Origin: Salvia splendens
Lineage: Eukaryota > Streptophyta > Magnoliopsida > Lamiales > Lamiaceae
Assembly: GCF_004379255.2 (NCBI RefSeq)
Contig: NC_056052.1
Span: forward strand, 13,920,589 to 13,984,588
Direction of reading: 5' to 3'
DNA length: 64,000 nt
The notes under the pieces are model-generated. The model saw only the letters and a list, made by a program, of their open reading frames with translations. It made no database searches and had not been told where the DNA came from. The position numbers and the translations under genes were made by a program. This document shows, one piece after another, positions 53,464 through 61,789 of the stretch (its first letter is position 1; every line of letters begins with the position of its first letter).

Positions 53464-54438
53464 CGGGAGATTGAGCTAGCCTCTAAGTGCCAATGCTGCC
53501 CAATTCGACCGAACATTGAGTCCCTCCAGCACCTCTTCATTCAGGGATTCGGAGCCCGTAGAGTATGGAGAGAATTTGATGAATGGTTTGAAGGTACATC
53601 CCCCCGCCTCTCAATCAATGACACAATCCCAACGAGAATTGAAGTTTGGATGCAAAGATGCAATCAGCCGAATAGGAAGCACCTTAGCCGAGCCATGCCC
53701 TACCTCATCCTATGGTTCATCTGGTCGGAGAGGAATAGGAGCCGACACCAAGATACAAGATTTAAACCCCACAATGTAATATGGCAGGTCCACATGTACA
53801 TCCGGAATTCTATGGCAAACGGGTGCTTGAAGCCGAAGCACTGGCGAGGAGTTAAACTTGGAATTAACATCCCTCAACAAGCGGAAGCCATTCGGGCGTT
53901 GCCTCTCGCCATGGCGATCAAATGGGAGCCACCGGACCCCCCTTGGATTAAAGTGAACACGGATGGTTCCTTCAATGAAGCGATCAACAAAGCAGGAGGG
54001 GGAGGAGTCATTCGCGATTTCTCGGGTAAAATGCTTGTGGCCTTTTGCATACCTTTTGAAGCACAATCGGCTCTGGAGGCGGAATTGTTGGCAATGATCC
54101 ACGGGCTGAACATCGCCAAGGAATTTGGCCTCCCTATTTGGATCGAATCAGACGCCGAACAAGCTATCAAATTGATTAATGGGGCAGGATGGGGACCGGC
54201 GCTAGCCCGGGAAGCCATGGCGCATCTGATCCTTCTTAAGCGTCAACTTAAATTCCGTGCCACCTTCATTCACCGGGAGGGAAACAAGGCGGCGGATTTC
54301 CTTGCGAGAATGGGACTAGGGAGAGATAGAGGCCAACAAATGCAACAAGACTCGGTGCCGAGAGAGCTTGCGGACCTCGTCCGCATGGATCAAATGGGCC
54401 TTTCACATGTTCGTACCCTAGGAAGGGACGGGGACTAG
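53464..54438 (+). CDS. LINE-L ORF2 C-terminal fragment
   Basis: Open frame REIELASKCQCCPIRPNIES to the end, with a whole RNase H (NTDGSFNEAINKAGGGGVIR, LEAELLAM, ESDAEQAI, HREGNKAADFLAR) and C-terminus VRTLGRDGD. Distinct from the G/I/M group in sequence. No own start. Confidence 0.85.
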   Translation, partial: REIELASKCQCCPIRPNIESLQHLFIQGFGARRVWREFDEWFEGTSPRLSINDTIPTRIEVWMQRCNQPNRKHLSRAMPYLILWFIWSERNRSRHQDTRFKPHNVIWQVHMYIRNSMANGCLKPKHWRGVKLGINIPQQAEAIRALPLAMAIKWEPPDPPWIKVNTDGSFNEAINKAGGGGVIRDFSGKMLVAFCIPFEAQSALEAELLAMIHGLNIAKEFGLPIWIESDAEQAIKLINGAGWGPALAREAMAHLILLKRQLKFRATFIHREGNKAADFLARMGLGRDRGQQMQQDSVPRELADLVRMDQMGLSHVRTLGRDGD

Positions 54439-54509
54439 AATTGTTTTCACTTGCTTCTTGCTCTGTTTCCTTCTCTGTAGCTCTGTGTAACTGCTCGTGG
54501 TGTTTGAGG

Positions 54510-54556
54510 GAGTATGATGGGGTCCGAACCATGTTGGATCGGACCGCATACTACTC
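54510..54556 (+). other. LINE-L 3' UTR hairpin
   Basis: GAGTATGATGGGGTCCGA pairs with TCGGACCGCATACTACTC. The unpaired position that is A in LINE-F is G here, so the stem is unaffected. Confidence 0.65.
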
Positions 54557-54665
54557 TTGTAATGTTGGTGGCACACCACTTTCGGGTGTGGCCAAGTTCT
54601 GTTTAATTGCCTTGTTGAAATATAGGGATGAGGGACCCACGAACCCTCCACCATGACGGTGTTTG

Positions 54666-54696
<31 letters not shown>

Positions 54697-55233
54697 TTGA
54701 TGCGAGGCAATCCGATAGTAACATGGAATGGCAGCAACAAGGGAAGCACAAAGGGAAAGAAAGAAATGCTCGGATGAACCCGAAGGCCAAGGCACAATCG
54801 GGGACGGAATGGCCGGGACCGGACTACTTGGGTGACATGCAAGGACCGGGGTGTAAGGAGATAGTCATCGGCCATGATGGGCGATACATCAACCAAACTA
54901 GAGAACCACCCGCCAAATGGCCTTCATTTGGTAGTGGGCGGGGGGGTAAGCCGAGAGGTGCGGTCTTTACGCAGCTAGAAGCAAAACCGGCTTCGGGTAA
55001 CCTTGCCCAACCGAAAGGTCATTTCAAACCCTTTGCTTTAACAAACACCGAAGCACAAGAATCACCGAATCACATGGGTACTAATCGGTATTTCTCCCTC
55101 ATGGAGCGAGAGAACTTCATGGAGAATGATATGGAAGAAGAGGAGAATGGGGAAGACTCCAACGCCTACATTGAAAATGATGGTGGAGCCAACCCCACCC
55201 ATTTGGAAGCTGTGACATCTCATGAAGGGAATG

Positions 55234-55572
55234 TCGCAAGACAGTGGTCTACGAATGCACTACAACTCAGCACCGAGAGAACTGTTGGACTTGGTTAGAT
55301 TGGACGAGATGGGAGTGTCGCACATCCGATACCTTGACGGGAACGGGCATTAAAGTTGATAATGAGACGATGGGAGACAATAGTGACTAGCTTTTTGGTT
55401 AATTGTATTTTGGAAAAGAGTATGATGAGGTCCGAACCTTGTGGGATTGGACCGCATACTACTCTTGATTTGTTACGGCACACCACTTTTGGGTGTGGCC
55501 ACGCCTTGTAATTACCGCCTTTGGAATTATAGGGATGAGGGACCCACGAACCCTCCACCGTAGAGGTGTTTG

Positions 55573-55612
<40 letters not shown>
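55234..55612 (+). mobile_element. LINE-M, very short 3' fragment
   Basis: About 380 bp: the last 40 or so codons of ORF2 (DSGLRMHYNSAPRELLDLVR, ending DGNGH at 55351), 3' UTR and A-tail. Target duplication atgaagggaatg at 55222-55233 and 55613-55624. The 3' UTR reads the same as that of LINE-I. Confidence 0.9.
55418..55464 (+). other. LINE-M 3' UTR hairpin
   Basis: Same as LINE-I and LINE-G. Confidence 0.65.
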
Positions 55613-55615
<3 letters not shown>

Positions 55616-55630
55616 AAGGGAATGATCTCC

Positions 55631-55812
55631 ATCCAAGCCCCTTGGCCTAGCGGTAAAGGGTGCTGGATACCGCGTCTATCCTGGAGGTCTCGAGTTCGAA
55701 CCCTGGGTGGCGTAATTTGTCTTTCCTCCTTGTTATAGGAGTTGATTTGTAATTTCCTCCTTCATATATATGATATAAATATATGAAGTTAATTTTAAAA
55801 AAAAAAAAAAAA
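55631..55812 (+). mobile_element. SINE family 1, copy b
   Basis: 182 bp, nearly identical to copy a apart from a 5-bp internal loss (GATTT) and a shorter A-tail. Box B GTTCGAACCC at 55694-55703. Target duplication atgaagggaatgatctcc at 55613-55630 and 55813-55830, starting at the same base as the 3' copy of the LINE-M duplication. Confidence 0.93.
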
Positions 55813-55891
55813 ATGAAGGGAATGATCTCCAAATAATTGAATTTCAAGGGGGGACGTCAATCCCAACGGGTACGAACTCTTCTAGTTAATC

Positions 55892-58800
55892 ATGTCATTA
55901 AATCTTTTGTTTTGGAACGTTAGGGGGATCGCAAATGCGTCAACCCAAAACGTCCTAAAAAGACTAATTAGTTCTCATAATATTTGTTTTCTTGCAATAA
56001 TGGAACCGTTTATTCCCTCCAATCCGGACAAGTTTTCAAAGATGTTGGGGTTGTCCTTCAAGGGCTCGAACATCAATGTGAAAATTTGGATCTTTGTGAA
56101 AGAGGGGATGGATTTTGATGTGGTGGATGACTCGGAACAGCTGCTACATGGGAGGTTCACTTGCCCTTGGATCCCAACTCCTATTATGCTCTCGGTCGTG
56201 TATGCTAAATGCACGAGAGGGGAGCGACATGTCCTATGGGAAAAGTTAAGGGATATCACACAACTCTCAGATGGGAAGCCGTGGTTTTTAGGAGGGGACT
56301 TCAACACGATCCTCTCTTCTCAAGACAGGACGGGGAGCGATACAAACCGTCAAGCGGAAATGGTTGATTTTGCCGAAGCCATTGAGGACTGTGGTCTTAT
56401 GGACCCGGGCTACGATGGATCAGAGTTCACTTGGGCTAAGAATGGCCTTATGGAAAGGTTGGACAGGGTGTTGATTAGCGAGACGACAGCGCAAACGTTC
56501 GAGGCAATAAGAGTCACAAACCTCCCACGCATCGCGTCTGACCACAGGCCTCTCCTTTTAGATGCAGGCTGACTAACAGCTTTACGAGCGGGAAAGCATT
56601 CAGGTTCCAAAACATGTGGGTCCGGCATGAGGGTTTCGGTGACTTGGTGAAAGAAGATTGGATGGTTCCCACGGAGGCCGAGGGCATCTTCAATTTGAAG
56701 ATCAAGTTAGCAAGGATCAAGAGTACGCTTAAAAGGTGGAACAAAGAGGTTTTTGGGAATATTCACTCCAACTTAAAAACCTGTGAAGAAAGCATTGCGG
56801 AGGCAAAAGCGCAGTTCGAAGGTGACCCATCGGCCCGGAATAGAACGGAGGTCAACAGACAGATTGCCGAGTACATACTTCTTCTTAAAATGGAGGAAGA
56901 TTTTTGGCGGCAGAAGGCGGCCCTCCGTTGGCTAGAAGAAGGGGATAAAAATACTAGGTTCTACCAAAGCTGGGTGAAGCAGAAGAAGATCCGGCTACGC
57001 ATCCACAAGATCAATGTTAATGGGTGTGAACTCACTGATGACAAGGCCATCAAAGAGTCAGCGGTTGAGTTCTTTCAGAACCTCCTAGCCCCGAGTTGTC
57101 CGGAACTCGTGGACCCGGACCTTAGTCTCCTACAACAACTCCCCTCCTCGGAACTTCTCACGGACCTCCCGAAGCCTCCGGATGCGGATGAGGTGAAATG
57201 AGCAGTTTTTGACATCTCGGCCAATAGTGCTCCAGGCCCGGATGGATTCTCGGCATTATTCTTCCAAGCTTGTTGGGGCATTGTGGGACCAGATGTGGTG
57301 GATGCGGTTAGGAAATTTTTCGGTGGGGCCTTCCTCCTTCGAAGCTTCACGGCCACGAGCATAGTTCTCATCCCCAAGAAGCCTATTCCTGAGACTTGGG
57401 GAGACTACCGACCAATTAGCTTGTGCAATGTGATCAATAAGGTGATTACTAAAGTCCTCACGAAGCGACTTGCCCCACTTCTCCCTTGTGTTGTCGCCCC
57501 GAATCAAAGTGGATTTGTCAAAGGAAGGCTTCTCAATGATAATGTGCTCCTTGCACAAGAGATGTTCCATGAGCTCCAACGAAACTCCCCGGCCCCTAAC
57601 GTTGCAATTAAGATTGATATGGCTAAGGCCTATGATCGAGTCAAATGGTCGTTCCTCCTTAAAGTCATTAAGCACATGGGCTTCCCCGAGCAATGGGTGA
57701 CGCTCATTGAAAGATGCATTGGATCCTGTTGGTTTTCGATTCTTATCAATGGAGCGCCGACAGGCTTCTTCAAATCCACCCGTGGACTAAGGCAAGGGGA
57801 TCCCATCTCCCCCGCCCTCTTCGTTCTAGCGGCGGACTATCTCTCGAGACTACTTGATAAACTCATCCTTGGGAAAAAGGAGATGACATTCAAAGCAACC
57901 CGGGGAAGTATGGAGATCAGCCACCTCGCCTATGCGGATGACATCATTATCTTCATGCAAGTGGCCGTGAACTCCCTTCGAAGGCTTCGTGGCTGTCTGG
58001 ATCACTATGCTGAGGTGTCTGGTCAGCAAATCAACCTCGGTAAGAGCAACTTCTATATTGCCGAGGCCCATGAAGGGTGGACAAACACAATACAAAGCGA
58101 AGGAGGCTTCTCTTGAGGTACGTTTCCCTTCCTTTACCTTGGAGTCCCTATTTACCGGGGGGTTAAGCGCACGAGTATGTTCTTGTTCATCCGGGAGAAA
58201 ATCTCGGCTAGGATCTCTGGGATGGCCCATCGGCACCTCTCCTTTGGGGGGAGACTCACTTTGATTAAAAGCACACTAGAAGCGATCCCACTACACATTT
58301 TTCAAGCTATCGAGCCTACGGGTGGTGCCCTCAAGCAATTGGATCAGCAGATTGCTAGATTCTTTTGGGGGTCAACTAATGAGAAGAAAAGGACGCACTG
58401 GATTTGTTGGGACCAGGTCTGCCTACCCACGGCTGAAGGAGGCTTGGGCATTCGGAAGATCAAGGAAGTCTTACGTGCTTTTAATAACAAGTTGTGGTGG
58501 CGGTTTAGGGAACAAAACTCCCTTTGGGCTACGTACATGATGGCTATATATTGCCATAAGGCTTCTCCACTCACAGCTAAAGCCATGGGGAGGGGCAGCC
58601 CTACCTGGAAGAGAATGTTAAAGGCCCGGGCCCAGACTCAACCGCACATTCGATGGGTGGTGGGAGAAGGTAAGATGCTTTTCTGGGACGACTTATGGCT
58701 CGGAGAGGTTCCCTTAAGAGATCTCAGCCTTGATGATAGGAGAGATCCTCGTGAGCGCGTGGCGGATTATATTACGGATGGTGCATGGGATGAGACTAAG

Positions 58801-60051
58801 TTACGGATCCTTCAAGCACAAGCGGGCCTAGCTCAACATTTAGTCCAGAGGATTCTTGATACACCAATCATCTCGGATGGGCCGGACGTGCCAAGATGGA
58901 AGTTATCACCTAATGGAGAATTTTCACTAGCATCTACATGGGAGACCTTGAGAAGCCAAAGGCCGATTGTTCAGGGCCTGAATGACATATGGAGAGCGGG
59001 GCTCACATCATCTATTGCTATCTTTATATGGCGTCTTCTCTCCAACCGCATCCCAGTGTATACAAAGCTACAATGGAGACGAATGGAATTGGCGTCCAAA
59101 TGTCAATGCTGCCCACATAGACCAAGGATCGAATCTCTCCAACATCTCTTCATTCAAGGGGACGGGGCTCGCGGGATATGGAGGGAATTTGATGCATGGT
59201 TTGAGGGCTCTTCATCACCTCTACGGATCAATGACACTATACCGGATCGGCTTGAAGTCTGGGCAAAGAGAGCTCGCCAACCGGGTAGGAAACACTTAAG
59301 CCGGGCCTTGCCGTATCTCATATTTTGGTTCATTTGGGCAGAACGGAATAGAAGCCGCCACCAGTCGGTACAATTTAAGCCATTTAATGTTGTTTGGCAA
59401 GTGCAAGTCTTCGTCAGAAATAATATGGCTAACGGGATATACAAGAGGAAGCATTGGAAGGGAGTTCGCCTCAAAATCACCATCCCAAGCAATGATGGAT
59501 CACGGAGCCATAGGCCGCTAGCGGTGGCAATTAAATGGCACCCGCCGGATGACCCCTGGATCAAGCTTAACACCGATGGTGCGTATGTGGAAGCTTCGGA
59601 TAAAGCCGGGGGAGGTGGTATCATCCGAGATCATACCGGAAAAGTGCTTGCAGCGTTCGCTTCCCCGCTGGAGGCTCACTCAGCCCTGGAGGCGGAGCTC
59701 CATGCCGTTCATCTCGGTCTGAACCTTGCCTTAGAATTCAATCGACCTATCTGGATTGAATCGGATGCACAACAAGCGGTCCAGCTCCTACAGGGTACAA
59801 GATGGGGTCCGGCCCACACCAGCCGGGTTTTGGCGCAAATCTCACTCCTCAAGCGCCATCAAGACGTGCGCGCCACTTTCATTCACCGGGAAGGGAATAG
59901 GGCCGGAGATCTACTAGCTAAAATGGGATTAGAGAGTCACAACTACTACCGAATGAGTGCCCACACGATCCCGAGACACCTCAGCGCGATTACTAGGATG
60001 GAAGCAATGGGAGTTCCGAACATTCGGGTCCAACATGAGGATGAAGAATAA
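55892..60051 (+). pseudogene. LINE-K ORF2, few defects
   Basis: Starts MSLNLLFWNVRGIANASTQN. Only three disabling changes seen: a frame change between 56565 and 56615 just after SDHRPLL, TGA at 57199-57201 (ADEVK.AVFD) and TGA at 58114-58116 (GGFS.GTFPF). Otherwise complete: GGDFNTILS, VLIPKKPIPETW, GLRQGDPISPALF, AYADDIIIF, CQCCPHRPRIESLQHLF, RNase H with NTDGAYVEASDKAGGGGIIR, ESDAQQAV and HREGNRAGDLLAK. Ends IRVQHEDEE. Confidence 0.9.
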
Positions 60052-60120
60052 TCTGATTTGGAGGATAGGAGGGTATCGGCTTTGATCTTGGATTAAATGT
60101 TTTTTGTTATTGTAAGGGAG

Positions 60121-60166
60121 GAGTATAATGAGGTCCGGGCTTGTTGCTTGGGACCGCACTCTACTC
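60121..60166 (+). other. LINE-K 3' UTR hairpin
   Basis: GAGTATAATGAGGTCC pairs with GGACCGCACTCTACTC around CGGGCTTGTTGCTTG or so. Same layout as LINE-F with several base changes outside the core pairs GAGTA/TACTC and GGTCC/GGACC. Confidence 0.65.
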
Positions 60167-60333
60167 CTAAATTTGTTTTGGCACATCACTTTTGGGTGTG
60201 GCCACGCTTTGTTCGCAATGTCTTTTGAAATGTAGGGATGAGGGATCCACGAACCCTCCACCATGAAGGTGTTTGATTAAAAAAAAAAGGGGCCGAGGAG
60301 GGACGGTTTGATCATGTGCTCAACGGACGCTGG

Positions 60334-60381
60334 AGAGTATGGTGGTGTCGCGCTACCCATGGCATGTCTCCTTCTTACTCT
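60334..60381 (+). other. LINE-J 3' UTR hairpin
   Basis: AGAGTA and TACTCT pair across about 36 bases; the inner pairing is weaker than in F. It lies beyond the LINE-K insertion in the split 3' UTR. Confidence 0.5.
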
Positions 60382-60547
60382 TATATCGTAATTATTCTAG
60401 TGGTTCTTTGTAATTATTTTTGGTTTCCCTAGACTTAGATGGTTCGTCCTTCTTGTATCCCCTCAAATGTAACATCTTTTGCTTTGCAATATAGAGATGA
60501 GGGACCCACGAACCCTCCACCGTGAAGGTGTTTGATTAAAAAAAAAT

Positions 60548-61350
60548 TATGAATATTATGTGTGATGAGGAAGGCATGGTTGTGAATCCGTTTTGAAGCA
60601 TGAATGTGTATGTGGAAGCATGAATATGTATGTGTGGAACTATGATAACAAACTAGGGTTGTGGGTGTTGAGCATGAAAACTATTGTGTACAAGCAGTAG
60701 GTTCCGACGACTGTTAGACCAATAAAACGATCTTATTTTGGCACGTTATTTGAACTGGATGAGGTTTTAGATGTCTTCTGTGTTGTGTCCAAATTTCAGC
60801 TTCAATTGATGACAGATGATTTTTAACGAATTTTACAATTGAACTGCGTAGTCCTGCCAGAATCGTGTTTTGCCTTGTAACAGTTCAGTGAGTTTCGACT
60901 TTGATTTGATCGATCAAAAGATGTGATTTTGGTGCCAAATTTTAACTGGATACACCCTTTTGTGTCTACTGTGTGGTGACCAAATTTTAGCTTCAAAGGA
61001 TATCGGATAAAATTTTAATGATTTTTACAAAAGGACTGCGCTGTTCTCCTAGATTCATGTTTTGCCGTAATAGTCCTTGTTGACAAGTTTTGAATGAAGT
61101 GCATGAGTAAGGATCTGATCCTATGAAGTGGTTATGTGTTGCACGTTGATGTGTGCTAAAGTGATAGTTTTTTTTATTGTGAACGATTATGATGGGCAAT
61201 GTAAGAAAACGATGAAAGGAACGACAGGGCATGCATGATTAATGTGTTGGTGGAAAACTGATTGTGTTATGTGCTTATGGTGTTGACAAGGGTTATTGTG
61301 CGTACGTGAGTACGAAGAAGCAAGATTCGTGATAAAGTTTTGAACTGTGA
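60548..61350 (+). other. AT-rich stretch without gene
   Basis: About 800 bp lying between LINE-J and LINE-N. No coding region, LINE end, tRNA-like box or target duplication seen. Two diverged direct copies of about 180 bp (roughly 60715-60890 and 60900-61080) make up its centre. May be an old LTR or host DNA. Confidence 0.5.
60715..61080. repeat. Diverged direct repeat, two units
   Basis: Both units hold, in order, GGCAC or GGTGCC then ACTGGAT, GTGTCCAAATTTCAGCTTCA against GTGACCAAATTTTAGCTTCA, an A/T-rich part with ACTGCG, and CGTGTTTTGCC against CATGTTTTGCC. Such internal duplications occur in old LTRs; identity is uncertain. Confidence 0.6.
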
Positions 61351-61529
61351 ATTATTATTATTATTATTTTTAATCAAACACCTTCACGGTGGAGGGTTCG
61401 TGGGTCCCTTATCCCTATATTGCACAAAAATCAGGGGATACAAATTTAGGATTACAAGAAGACCGATCAATCTATCTATGCCTAGAAGGTCAAAAAGCTT
61501 GTACAAAAATCTAGAACAATTACACCACA

Positions 61530-61577
61530 AGAGTAGGTAAGGGTCGTGCCGATGATGGCTCGACACCTAGGTACTCT
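61530..61577 (-). other. LINE-N 3' UTR hairpin
   Basis: Minus strand AGAGTACCTAGGTGTCG pairs with CGACCCTTACCTACTCT; loop AGCCATCATCGGCA. Closely parallels D' with changed but still largely pairing bases. Confidence 0.65.
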
Positions 61578-61662
61578 TTGGCGTTCGGTGATAACGAGAT
61601 CGGTGGAATCCTTCCTTAGTACCCTTTTCCTACTCATGCTCTACATCTTGTTCCCAGACTCG

Positions 61663-61785
61663 AATATTGGGGATCCCCATTTGCTCCATTCGGATGATAT
61701 CCTTAGTACCCTTTTCGAATATTGGGGATCCCCATTTGCTCCATTCGGATGATATCCTTAGTACCCTTTTCGAATATTGGGGATC
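61663..61785 (-). repeat. 55-bp tandem repeat at end of LINE-N ORF2
   Basis: Unit CGAATATTGGGGATCCCCAT, TTGCTCCATTCGGATGATAT, CCTTAGTACCCTTTT occurs just over two times (start points about 61663, 61718, 61773). Each contains the palindrome GGGGATCCCC. The repeated part encodes the conserved C-terminal IRMEQMGIPNIR of ORF2; 55 is not a multiple of 3, so the frame changes between units. Confidence 0.85.
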
Positions 61786-61789
61786 CCCA

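Larger units (their letters stand above)
53464..54692 (+). mobile_element. LINE-L, 3' fragment
   Basis: 5'-truncated LINE with a short target duplication aatgttg (53457-53463, 54693-54699). Carries the last 320 or so codons of ORF2, 3' UTR, the truncated tail motif GTGTTTGAAAA and about 28 A. Confidence 0.88.
51394..55889 (+). pseudogene. LINE-K ORF1, interrupted three times
   Basis: Starts MSDPPSTPAPAPPDPEEARS. Open to about 52700, where a 2-base gain (CTTTATATCCCGG) shifts the frame; the core follows in another frame (LASSLGHAIVGKFSHSIPAS to SFTRLCIEID) with knuckle C-VD-C-KHVG-H-KTEV-C, to about 53460. LINE-L, then 54700-55233 (SDSNMEWQQQGKHKGKE to TSHEG), LINE-M and SINE-1b, then 55831-55889 (IEFQGGTSIPTGTNSSS). 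TAA 55887-55889, two bases before the ORF2 ATG. Confidence 0.9.
51096..60288 (+). mobile_element. LINE-K, full-length, carrying L, M and a SINE
   Basis: Target duplication ggggccgaggaggga at 51081-51095 and 60289-60303. It starts ATCCCACTCTAGAGTGAGAA and has the conserved CT-rich block, a 5' UTR of about 300 bp, ORF1 from 51394, ORF2 from 55892, 3' UTR with hairpin and a short A-tail. Inserted in its ORF1: LINE-L (53464), LINE-M (55234) and SINE-1b (55631). Confidence 0.92.
47114..60547 (+). mobile_element. LINE-J, split by LINE-K
   Basis: Own sequence 47114-51095 and 60304-60547. Contains partial ORF1, broken ORF2, 3' UTR with hairpin, conserved 3' end and A-tail at about 60538-60547. LINE-K sits in the 3' UTR. 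Its upstream part would lie beyond gypsy H and is not present. Confidence 0.88.

Noticed and set aside
60993..61232. 79-residue minus-strand ORF in the AT-rich stretch
   Set aside because: No recognisable motif, no support beyond being open; chance ORF.
61351..61366. ATT microsatellite as an independent feature
   Set aside because: It is the irregular tail of LINE-N (TAA repeats on its strand).
61663..61785. CRISPR-like array
   Set aside because: Units are directly adjacent with no spacers and encode the end of a LINE ORF2; plant context.
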